Below are positions 1 through 11,783 of a stretch of DNA of 64,000 nucleotides, in pieces. Position numbers and translations under genes: made by a program. The stretch lies in contig NC_056527.1 in the NCBI RefSeq assembly GCF_019175285.1, positions 122,293,520 through 122,357,519 of the forward strand, in the 5' to 3' direction. The notes under the pieces were generated by a model that worked only from the letters and a program-made list of their open reading frames with translations, ran no database searches and was not told the DNA's origin. Source of the DNA: Sceloporus undulatus (Eukaryota; Chordata; Lepidosauria; Squamata; Phrynosomatidae). The first letter of the stretch is position 1; the number at the start of each line of letters is the position of its first letter.

Positions 1-625
1 GAAAAAGACCAAGTACAGATTAAGGACGGGATGCCTGAACTTTCCCTACCCCAAATCCCCCTTATCTCCAAGGGATGGAGGTTTTGGTTTCCACCATAGA
101 CTGTACTTTGTCTGAACACTGAATGCTTTAGGCCAGCTTACTCCTGAGAGCCTGGTGGGGAAAAACTTTGGACTACAACTCTCATCAGACTTCTTAGCAG
201 AGCTGTGCAGCCGGAGTCAAGAATTGTGGAGTCGGAGCTGGAAGCAGGTCTGGGTGGTTCCAGATTTGGTAGAAATGTACTGATTCTGGGTCTGTAGCAG
301 TTAAAGTGAGATCAAACTGCTATAATTATGTCATGTGGATACACCCGTTGAATGCTGTTTTGGTGCCTTTACTCTGCCCAGAGATCTTCTGAAATAGAGA
401 GGCAGATATAATAAATTGGAAACACAGTGTAAGCAGGATGCTGGACTAGATACACCTTTGGCAAAGGTTCTAGCTATAAGGGGGACAAACTGAGGGTATT
501 ACCCCATGAAAATCCTGCCTCCAATGTACTTTTACTTCATTCCCCAAATGTCTACTAGGGAGAACTCTTACGTCTATTATGTTTGCATCCCCTTGGTCGC
601 TTTCTGTGCCTCTGTTCTTTAGATG

Positions 626-849
626 AGCCAGTATGATGCATTGGAGTAGGACTCCAGGAGACCCGGGTTCAAATTCCCTCTCAACTATGAGAACCCACTA
701 GGTACCCTTGGGCAAGTCACACTCTCCCAGCCTCAGAGGAAAGTAATGGCAAACCCACTCCGAAGAAATCCTGCCACAAAAAAAAGTCCATGGGCAGTAT
801 CATCGTAAGTCTCATGAGTTGAATGTCAACTGGAAGGCAAATAACAAGA
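626..849 (+). repeat. tRNA-derived SINE (Sauria-type)
   Basis: Has the tRNA-like B-box region (gggttcaaattccc), the conserved ggcaagtcacactctcccagcctcagag block and a Bov-B-like tail with gtctcatgagttgaatgtcaac ending near aataaca. Confidence 0.75.
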
Positions 850-884
850 TCAAATTCTTTGGATGCCTAAAGTGCAGCAAAATT

Positions 885-1095
885 CAAAGATATAGCTGTG
901 CTAGTCTGTAGAATCAGTATGTAGAGAAATCTTGCAGCACCCTTAAGACTAACTGAAATAAAGAAGTTGTCAGCATTCAGTCTACTTCCATCTGAATGCA
1001 TCTGAAGAAGCAGACTTAAGTCTACATCATGCTGCCAACTTCTTTATTTCAGTTAGTCTCAAAGATGCTACAAGATCTCTCTGCATACTAAACTG
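885..1095. mobile_element. Foldback nonautonomous DNA element, family 1
   Basis: Long inverted arms: agactaactgaaataaagaa on the left pairs with ttctttatttcagttagtct on the right, bracketing a centre with atctgaagaagcagactt. No coding capacity. The family resembles hAT-like foldback MITEs known from reptiles. Confidence 0.65.
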
Positions 1096-1887
1096 CAGCA
1101 AGTTACTGCAATGCTGGAAATTTGGGGACCTTTAAGCCTCAGTAGTCCAACTACAAAAAACAGAAGTATTGACTCAAACACACTTGCTTGGAAGCAAACC
1201 ACGCTGGGAGCAACAGGACTTACATACAGACAAGTGCCAAAAGGACCCAAAGCACCCTGACAGTGAAATGAAATGATACAGATAAACGGTCCTGATTGCC
1301 AGGTTTGCTTTCGCATGCTTCTAATGCGCTTGCAGAGGCATTTCCGTGGCTGGAGCAAGAGGGGAAGATTAAGAGCAAACCACTGGATTGATTTCTTCCT
1401 TAATCTCTGTTCCCAGCAGGGCTCTTGAATGCTCCCACTTATGGACTTTTAAACAACTCTTGCTAGAGAAATGGTACAGTGACCTTACACTGAAAACAAC
1501 TCTGGATACACAAGGCACCTGCAGATCCAAGTTAAACCCAAGGAACCACAAGACATGGTTAAGAGGTGAGGGGAGAAAACCTTCTCCACTGTGGAAGGCC
1601 CTTCTTTGAGAGGTCCCCCCAGAACCAATGTTGACTTCGTTCCAATGCCAAGTCAAACCATGGCTTTTCATTAAAGCCTTTGGGGCTTAGTTACTTTCAA
1701 TGTACATATACCTGTTTTTTTAAATTGTTTCAAACTGTTAAGCTATTTTAACTTGTCATTATGATTGTGATTTTATCCTGCACTATAATAATCTAGGTTG
1801 ACCCCACTTTAACTGCCACGGCTCAGTGCTATGGAATTCTGAGACCTGTAATGGTGCCAGAGCTCTCTGAAAGAGAAGTTAGTCTGA

Positions 1888-2118
1888 AATATCAGCATGC
1901 AAAGGGCTCTAGTAGCATCTTTGAGTTGAACTGTGCAATTGAAATTGTAGCATAAGCTACAACTTGGTCTACTTCCATGGTGCAAACCATGCTCAGATGT
2001 TCACCCCATGCACCTGAGGAAGTAGACTCAGTGTACAAAAGCTTATGCTACAACTTCTTTTGCCAGTTAGTCTCAAAGATGCTGCAAGATCCCTTTGCAT
2101 GTTGATCTTTCAAGTTAA
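1888..2118. mobile_element. Foldback nonautonomous DNA element, family 1
   Basis: Second copy with the same right arm (gttagtctcaaagatgctgc) and an inverted left arm (tctagtagcatctttgag), centred on a gaggaagtagactc segment. Confidence 0.6.
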
Positions 2119-3084
2119 TGCGATGCTAGAAATCCGGGATCTGAAGGAAAAATTCATTTGGAGACCACAACCCTTATTTGCAGGGCAATGCCCTCATTTT
2201 TGCATCCCACAGGAATACTCCTGGTGTGAGCCATTGGAGGAGGACGAGGAGGAGCACAGAAATTAAATCAATAAATGAATAAGTAAAACATCAAGCTAGA
2301 AAGACAGCGGCACAAACATTTTCATGCAGTAACCCATTTTTAGCCCCTGTGCCTTCAGTAGGAGTAGCAGCCTGATCCTGTGCATTTTTAATAATTTACT
2401 CAAGTGATGCTTGAAATGTTGATCAAAGCAGGAATAACAGGAGATTCAAGAAATGGCAAAGGAAGCAAGCAAGCAAGGAAGGAAGGAAGCTACACCTTTT
2501 CCCTTCAGCATTGGGTCCCCAACCACCGAAGGGCTGGAAAGATTGCACCAGCTGAACCATGGATGATCTGGCCCTTTCTAAGAGGACACCAGGTGAGGTG
2601 GCTGCTTTGGATGGCATGGAAGTTATGCCAATAAGGGTGGCTGGGTGAGATGCCACTCAGTCTCACCTTGTACAGACCATGCCTCAACTGAACAGGACTT
2701 ACACAAAAGAAATCCCCAGTAAACTGTGCCTCATGTTAACCAGTGGAAGAACTGGGGTGCCAACTTGATGCTCTGCTTCAGAGCAGGTTGGGATGTCTAT
2801 GGGTTACCATTCCTAGTACCCAGCTTTAAATGGTCTTTACCCCAAAGCTGTTATTAACAATAAATGTGTAAGGAGGGAGGCAGGTAGAAATACGGAGGAT
2901 CTGCCTCTCTCTAATCCCTCTCTCCAGCCCATAACAAGAGGCAGTATTTCATTGAACATGGTTGGGAAAAATCTCTATGCTTCCAGTCCAAATCCCTCTC
3001 CATATGCAACGGGGTGGAACAGAGAGGAAAACAGGGGCAGAGAAGATAAAATGGGGCAGTTGGAAGTGGGTGGGGAGGAAACAG

Positions 3085-3150
3085 TGTTGTTTAGTGATTA
3101 AGAACACCATGCTAGGACTGGAGAGGCCAGATTCAAATGGACAGAGGCAC
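3085..3150 (+). repeat. SINE fragment (tRNA-like head)
   Basis: The tRNA-like head (tagtgattaagaacacc, gccagattcaaat) is present without the central block or tail. Confidence 0.4.
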
Positions 3151-5102
3151 TGGCCAGATATATTCCCACCAGCGATGGGATAAAATCCCTTTTTTGGACA
3201 ACTTTCAGAATGCCCAGCCAGATCTGGTACCGTATGGATGGTGACTACTGTACAGCCTAGCATAGAAAGGTGTTTTGTACCATTGCTGAGAGAATGGCCT
3301 CACTGGTGGTCAGAATTACAGAACTGCCCACTTTGTTTTGATCCTGCCTTTAGTCCCATCCCCAGCTGAAAGGCAGACCTTTCCCATGTTGATATTCAGA
3401 CGCCAGCTCAAAAAAAGACTACTCCACCTCTGGGCTAAATGGCCTGCAGTGAGCTGAGCCTCTGTCACCAGGCAGGCAGGTCCTGGTCTCCTTGTTGGCA
3501 TCCTGGCCAAGCATCACTGTCCAGTGGCACGAAAGAGTCAACTTACATTATAGTGACCTTGTTTGATGCCTTTCTGCATCAGCTTGGCAGTTTGAGGCTG
3601 AGAAGAGAAATGAAGGCTGAGGATGGAGTGACTCTTCTTCTGTCCCTATCCTGCTTTCTCATAGCTAAGAGAGCAGAGATGGGTCACATTGACAGATTGC
3701 ATGCACACAATTTTTCTTTCTTTGCCTCTGCACCATATAACCCTTCGGGTTGCTGTTCATTGCTTGTTTATTCCAAGGATAATGGCTCTTTCATCACGAT
3801 GGTGCGTGAAAATGTTAATTGCGATAGTGCAGTTTTTCACGGGATAATTGCTGTTTAAATTCCTGGTTTTCCCCATGTGATAAAGTCCTTTGAATCTGTC
3901 GTTATTTTTGTTTTCTCTGTGTTCAACAACAGACCTGCCTTTGCACTTTCTTCCTTGATCTTTGGTTCTCTGCTACTCCCATTTCCAGGTTCTTTGCAAA
4001 AATGATGATCGTGTAAAGGAAATGCATTCAGCAGAAACTGAAGCTGCCCTCCCTCGAAGCGTTAACTGCTTTGGATGTCAAAAAAGGAGCAGCCCTTCCT
4101 GCCTTCTCCCCTTCTCGCCTCCCTCCCCTCCCTTTTCTTCCAGCCACTTTTCCTTTCATGACATCCCCCCTTTTGACACACAGTAATAACTTTTCCACCA
4201 GGTCTCTGGATAATTGCCCACTCCCTTGCTGGGATAATGGGTGGCAACTGATGCGGAGCCATTTGCTCGCTCAAAAAAGATGGGGAGATTGGACCGTTGC
4301 AATGTCAAGCGCCGGGCAGGAAGTCGCCACGCCTGCCCTGGCATGGTTTGCAAGTGCTCTGGAAGCTCCATTGGGAAAGGGGCTGTTTGGCAAGGGAGGG
4401 AGAAGATGCAAGAGGCCACAAAGAAAACAGCTGAGTGTGTGGTTTGTAGCACAAAAGGCAGCGATGAATGTAAGGATGTCAATATTTGGCCGCATACCCA
4501 TTATGATTTAAAGCGAATTGCTGGTCCCATTTGAAACCGGTTCCGATCCTACTGTGATCGGTTTCAATTGCGATGAAGCGAGGCAAACGCAAAAAAACCC
4601 CCGCTCTTTCTAGACACTAGTTCTTTGGTGGTTCTTTTGAAAAGAATCAATTCCGACGCATGTTCAACAAATGGGAACGATGGATCTGAATCACGTCATT
4701 CTGAACGGGAGGGACTAATGGCAGAGGGGGGTTTACCATCCCTTCTCTGTTTTTGGTAGATCCATCATTTCCCCCCTTCTCAGCGCTGCCTTTGTGCTTG
4801 GAGTGTGACCTATGGATGCATTATATTTTTTTAAAAAATTGATAGAATATACAACTCATTGATTTTGCAACTACTTGCAAATCCCCCAGAGCTGTAGTCC
4901 AACACTCAAATGATTACTTGCCCCAAATTTCCTCCTGGACCGTCTCCTTTTAAAGGACTATGTTTTTCCAGCTACTCCAGGGAGAGAAGGGGCAATTTTA
5001 CCTATTACCTGTGAGGCCAAACAGGGGAACGACAAATCTTCAGGTGCTGAAGCCTTGTGTCTTGCTGATCCCTTCCTATCCAGCTGTAAGGAAGACGTCT
5101 CC

Positions 5103-8100
5103 TTACCTGTGAGCCTCAGGAAACAAAGCTCCATCCTCTTCACTCTCTTCATCCACCTCCATGGCACTGAGCGAACTCGAGAGGAGCACCTTCGTCCCTA
5201 GGCCTCCTTCCAACTCTTCATCTTTCTGAGTTTGTTCCCTTAAAGGACAAAAAAAACCCACCCCAAAATGGCAGTGTGAAAGCCAGAACTTGGAGGTAAC
5301 ACATCCATTACAGGTTTCATTTCCGAACAACAAGTGGTACAGGTTGTGCCTCCTTTATTCAAAACGCTTGGGACCAGAAGTGTTTTGGATTTCAGATTTT
5401 GGAATATTTGCATATACATAATGTGATATATTGGAAGTGGGACCCAAGACTAAACATGAAATTCACATATGTTGCATATACACCTTATTATACATATAGA
5501 CTGAAGGTAATTTTATAGACAATATTTGTAATAGTTTTGTGCATGAAACAAAGTTTGTGCACACTGAACCATCGGAAAAGCAAAGGTGTCACTCTTTCAG
5601 ACACCCACATGGACAATTTTGGATTTTGGAGTATTTCCAGTTTCAGAATTCTGGAGGAGGGAGACTCAACCTGCGACAATGTTAGAGCTAACTGTACAGA
5701 AGAAGCTGTCGCGTAAGATTTCATAGACTTGTTCTACTTCCTTAGATGCAAGCAAGTCTACAAAAGTGAATGCTACAACGTCTACATAGTTAGTCTCAAA
5801 GGTGCTACAAGATCCGTTTTCATACTGATTCCAAAACCCATCTGCCTCATGGCACAAGCCCAACTCGCTACTGCTTCAGACCACAAATCTTACCTAGAGG
5901 GAACCTTACCTTTTCTCATCCAGAAGCTTGTCTAGGCTACTGAGGTAAGAATCCTGCTCTGACGAGAGATACTAGAAGCAAATGAAGGCAGAAAAATATG
6001 TATGATTTCAGCACGTTGGAGAAAATCAGTGTGGTATAGTGGTTCAAGTGTTGAACCAGGACTCTGGGAAACCTGGATTCAAATCCCTGCTCAGCCAAGG
6101 AAACCCACTGGTGGGCTTTGGCAAGTCCCACCATCTCAATGTGAAATAGGACCTATAAGCCACCTGGGGGGTTTATCTCATTTTAATTGGTCATAGCTGT
6201 CCCAGAGCAACATTACACAAGTGGGATTGTAAGTAGTGGAAATGATAGGTGAGTTGCAATTACCAGCCACAGATCACAGGGCTGCCACTGAAATATAAAT
6301 TAATCTACTTTCCATTAATATAGAAGAGCTCAATCCTATTAAGTCTGAGCCAAAAACCCACTGGGTTGCCAGGTGAAATAGGAGACAGGGCTCCTGTTGT
6401 GTAGAAGGTGCTGCTGGTCATGCAAGTAACACCTGCTGAACTCTTAAGCATTTAAAGGCTCAGGAGCCCTGTCCCTTATTTCATCTGGCAACCCTATTGG
6501 CCATACACGGCTACCTGAATTTTCAGCACACTTCCTGACTGTTCATCTCATGCACAATTTTGCTCTTACACTGTTTCTGTACATTTCTATGGGGCTGATC
6601 CAGGACCAAACCTCCTATATCTGCCACTGGTAAAGAGCCCTTAGAGGCAGCTGAACACACTGAAGGTTGGCAACAAGATCCAGTGTGACACAGGTAGGGT
6701 AGCCTGACATATACTGTTATATTCCAAACACCATCTTCATAATATCGGTACCTCACACACTCATCATGTTACCCTTGTGTCTGATTCATCCAAACGTGGC
6801 TCTTTGTCACTGGTCTGAAGGAGTTCTTCAAGGGATAAGAGTCCATCATCGTCTGTGTCTTGCTCCATGTCTGAAACCTGGGCCGATCCTCCAGGGTCAT
6901 CTGAAAGCTCATCCATGGATGCTGAGATGCTGCATGTGGAGGACATCCTGGACAAGGTCAATTGTAGGGAAGTGGCGGTTGATAAAGTGGAACACTCTAG
7001 CCCCAATTCTTCCTCCTGATCTGAATCGCAGGTCAGCCCTTTTTTAAACTCATAGGAGACTGTTGAGATGCTGCTTCTAGAATGGATGATGGACAGTGGA
7101 TGGATGGGAGATGCTTCTTCCTGGTCAAAGGCCCTATCATGGTCTGTCTGGGTTTGTTCCTCAAAGGTGCCACCTTCTTGCTCCTCATTTACCACTTGAC
7201 AGGAAATGCTCATGGCATGGTCTGGACTTCCTATTTTCCCACTTTCATGTTCATTCAATTGCATGTCGATGGACTCTTCAAGGAACAGGACATTTTCTGC
7301 TGGAGTGGAGGCCTTAGCTGAAATCTCTATCTCTAGATTAGGAGATCCTTGGGTGATATCTGGCATCTCTCCCCAGCTCTGCGATCTAGATGCAGGTCTT
7401 GGAGCAGGGCTCAAACAGGGAGGATCCTCGTCGTACAGGAATTCGATCCGTGGCGGAGTCCAGTCTGGAGGGAACCTGTCATCATTTTCCAATGGACAGC
7501 GGGCACCATCCCAAATCTTGAGTTCTTTGTCACTGGTTCCATAGGCCTCTGTTGTGTGACAAGCAGAAGGAGGCACATGAGGGAGGCTGTGAGCTTCCAA
7601 AGCCAGGTCCTCCTCATCTCTGTCAAGGTTGAATTCCCTAAATTTCTGGCTAGAGCAGCGGTCAGGCTTCTTTCCCTGTTTTTGAGGAATTCTTGGGTGG
7701 AAGATATATCTCTTGGGCAAAAAGGGTGTTGATGACCTGCACTTCTGCAACTGTATGTGGCTCTTTCGTGAGGCCTGATGTCCTGGAAAAGAGACAGAAG
7801 AGGTGTTTTGATTGCATGCATGGTGCAACTCCACCAGGAGCAGAGAAAACCCACAGAACGTGGAAGTAGGGAGCAGAGAAATCACCTTCCTAAGAATCAG
7901 AGCCTTGGTTTGAATTCCTTCATGGCTAGTTTTTCAAAAGCCCGTTTCCAGCTTTTAAAACTGCAACTCTGAAAGGATGCGGGTGACATCAGATGCTAAA
8001 GAGGGGCCATGCAAAAGTGTGTGTGTGGGGGGGTGATTTTCAGTACCCAGGGTGGCTTGAAGGCTACAACCCTCCACTTTGACACATTACCAGGCAGAGC

Positions 8101-11100
8101 AAATTAGACAAAATAGTAAAAAACAAAAATAAAAATAGCAGCATTGTACAAGTTAAGAGAAAGAGTGCACATGGACTCATTTGCAAAATGTAGCTTCTGA
8201 TGACCACCAAATTTTGACTGCTACTGAGGTTAGCCCAAACTACAGAAAGCCAAGGTGGTGCTTCTGTCTCCTGACTTGAAAGACTTTGCCAACCGTGGAA
8301 CAAGCAATACCTATTGAAATTGCATCACATTTGGCTGGCAACCCAAATCGAATCGAATCCCCTCCAGGCTGAAGCAAATGGAAGATGAGCTACCAAGGTT
8401 TATAAAATGCAAAAGTAAACAAGTTTGCAAACATGGCCCATTTCTGCCCTAACAGCAGCAAGAAGAGTGCAAGCAGGTTGGCCACGGAGAAAATGTTAAC
8501 TCCCCCGTCTTTTCTCAGCCTTCATCTAGTCTCCCAGCCTCTGCAAAAAGAATCCAGCAAGGTCACTAATACAAATGCACTCGTTCCCATTTGCCCATGA
8601 TGCTAACAAGGACTCCAAAGCCCATTTGCCCGGTGGCAAAGGGCCCAACTCACTACAGGAAGGGTTTATTTCAAGGAGATTGAGGAACATCACATAGGAG
8701 CTTATCACACTAGGGCTAATTTTGGCATTAAAGAGAGATTAAAGCGCATTTAAAACATCCCGCAAATAAAGTTAAAATGGCGAGTAACTGGGCGAATGAT
8801 CATCAGACGCCATTGCACAAATAAAATGATATCGGAAATGCACTGTCGCTGAAATCCCAAAAGTAAAAAGATGCGTGTTAATGATTCTTTGTGACCAGTT
8901 TAATGGCTGGTTTTGTGTGACGTCATGTGAAATCGTTATGCGTAATTATGCAAAATTTCTGGGATATTCACGGGATAAACTCCCAATCTCCTTTGTGTGA
9001 TAAACTCCACAGAGTGCCTCACGCACATTTGTCCCCTTGTTAGAGCTGTGTTTCTAAGGACAGGGACGTGTTTTTGCAAACCTGTGGAAAAATACAGCTT
9101 TCATGAAACCATGTACTGTAGTTCCCATTTTATGCAGTCCCATTTTAAAGGAAACACTGCCACCTCCTGGGTGTGCATCCATTGCAGAACATTAAGGTGC
9201 ATAAGTGTATAATTATGTTATTTGCAACCACACATTTCCCCATACTTTTAAATGGCACCCCACTCTCTCAGGACCATTTCAAGATGAAGCCTCTGGTATG
9301 TCATCTCCCGGTCTCATTCATGCAACTTTACAAAGGAGCCCAAACAGCATTGTCTACTTTTGAAACCCTCCCATTTCAATGTTGTTGTGTTGTTGCCTTC
9401 AAGTTGTTTCTGGGATAGGAATAAATTGTTGTTATTATTGTGAAGGCATTTTGCTTAGAATCACAGAGTTGGAAAGGACCACAAGGGCCATATAGTCGTA
9501 GTCCAGTTGTAGTCCAGCACACAAACCACTACTCAGTCCTAGCTATTAAATAAGGATACAGGCCTCGGTTACCTTCTGAAGTGGTCCTCAGGGCTGTCCT
9601 GCCTGCAGCCCTATAAGCTTTTCCCCTTCCCTCCTCTTGCATTACCAAAGCCACTGGAGATGTTTTAGATCATTACCTTTCCTATGAGATGAGTGGCTTT
9701 TCCTGACGCTAGCTTTCCTAGCTCTCAAATATCTGCGACTGTCATTCTGTAGGACAAATGAGACATCAGTTAGAGACTCCAGTCACGATCAGGAAAAGTT
9801 CACTGAGCCTCTTTGCTGTAACTGCATCAAGGCTTGGGGCTGCTTTCTCAAGGTTGACTTGCAGGAAAAGTTTGTGCCTGAGCCAAGCATCAGAGGCCAA
9901 ATTTATGATGGCACAGATTTCATCTCACAAAAGAAGTGTCTGGCTTCTACTTTTCCTAGCAGAAATGCCTTGCATGTCCAAAGGTTTTCCTCTACAATCC
10001 ACACTGCCCAACTGCAGTAGTTTGGTACTGGTTCAATTGCCAGTGCTCCTTCCTATGGATATGGGATTTGCAGTCTTTGGAAGTATTTAAAATCCTCTGC
10101 TAGAAAGCTCTGCTCCATTCCCCTGCACTGCAACATCACAGTTCTCCAGCAGAGAAGTCAATATCACACTACTATAATAGTGCTGTTACTGTTGTTATTG
10201 TGTGCCTTCAAGTTGTTTCCAACATACGACAGCCCTAAAGTGAACCTATACCCGGGTCTTCTTGGCAAGATTAATCCAGAGGGAGTTTGCTAATTGCCAT
10301 TGCCATCCTCTGAGGCTGAGAGACTGTGACTTGCCCAATCACACCTTGATTTTGCTGTTTTTCAGGACTGGCAGCTAAACTTTGTTCGCTTTAAGGGTTT
10401 CTTCTTTCCTGTTGATGTTGTCCAGGTGCTTGTGGATTTTAATGGCTTCTCTGTGCATTCTGACCTGATCATTGTTGGCATGGTCCAGAATTTCAGTCTT
10501 TTCAAACTGCATTTTATGCCCAGGATGGTTTATAATGTGTTCTGCTACGGCTGGTTTTTCTGGCTGACCAAGTTATAAACCATCCTGGGTATGAAATTAT
10601 GACCCAGCAAATGCAAATGAAAACCACCCAGGATCAAGGGTTTTCCCAAGAGACAATGGATCTCTAATTAAACAGACACAAATCCTCTTTGCATATCCTG
10701 AGGCCCTGCCATTTAACAGCAGAACAATACACAGGGCACATTCACACTACCTTTTACCCCAGTTTTGAAATCGATTCTTCCACGTGAAGTTCATATTGGG
10801 CCCGATTCTGTCACAATCCGTTTCGAGGCATGCACCAGGAAATGCCCTTTAGTGCGGGGTATCCAGATTCAGGGTAAAATCCTTCTTTTTTGAAAAAAAC
10901 TGGGTTCCGCAAAATATGAACTTGCCCCTGATCATGATCGGGGCAAATTCAGGGAGGGATTAAGGTCAGAGGGCGGGTAGAGGGCAGAGCATTCCCTCCC
11001 CTCATCTGAGAAGGAGGAGGAGGAAAGATCCTGGATGCAAAAAGGGGAATCTGACAGGAGGCAAAGGGTGAGAGGAGGCAAAAGGGGAAATCAGGGTGAC

Positions 11101-11749
11101 AAGGGCTGCAAAGGGCTGTCAGAGGGAGGGCGGGGGGAGTGGAGAAAGTGATGGAGGAGGAGGAGGAGGAGGAAGGAGCCCTGGGAAGAAGGGAGCCATG
11201 GAGGGCATTCTATAATGGAGCAGGAGGAGGAGGATGAAGGAGCCAGGGCAGCTCAGAGGGAGGGGAGAGTTGGAAGGAAAGAGGAGGAGGAGGATTGCCA
11301 AGGGAAATTGGGCTGCAGGGCCAAGTCGGAGGAGGGATGTAGGGAAATCAGGCTGAGGAAGGAGCCTCTTTTGACAATCTATGCGCATGATTTTTTGGGT
11401 GCTTGCTTGTGCTACTTTCATTTCCTCTTGCTCCTAGATTAATATTATTGTTGTTGCTGTTGTTATATGAGGATGCTACAGTCAGAATGCCTGCACTGCA
11501 CTTCCCTTTTATTCCCAATTGATTCCATGGGTCTACTTTAGTTGGAACTGACAGGTCACTCTCTCTCAGCCTCAGTGGAAGGCAATGGCAAAGCTCCTCT
11601 AGCAGGAGGAAAGGGGTCAGGTCAGGTCAGGTCAAAGGCAGGGCACAAATGGAGCTCGCACCAGGCACCTTCCCCCCTCCCCCTTTTTTTTTTTTATTCT
11701 TTAAAATTATTTTTGACAAAATATGCTCGTTTTTTTTCTTGAGGCAGAT

Positions 11750-11783
<34 letters not shown>

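Larger units (their letters stand above)
1..5102. other. No gene supported; repeats and possible 3' part of the unrecognised gene
   Basis: Apart from the foldback elements and SINE pieces listed separately, I see no exon with coding character on either strand. If the unrecognised minus-strand gene continues past 5107, its remaining exons or 3' UTR would lie here; no candidate was convincing. A minus-strand AATAAA lies at 3767-3772, 1.3 kb from the last exon. Confidence 0.4.

Noticed and set aside
626-700. tRNA-like B-box sequences as tRNA genes
   Set aside because: They are SINE heads: no cloverleaf could be completed and they are followed by the SINE body.
3439-4511. 139- and 146-residue plus-strand frames at 3.4-4.5 kb
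   Set aside because: No motif, no splice context, and partly over repeat fragments and a C/T-rich stretch; likely chance.
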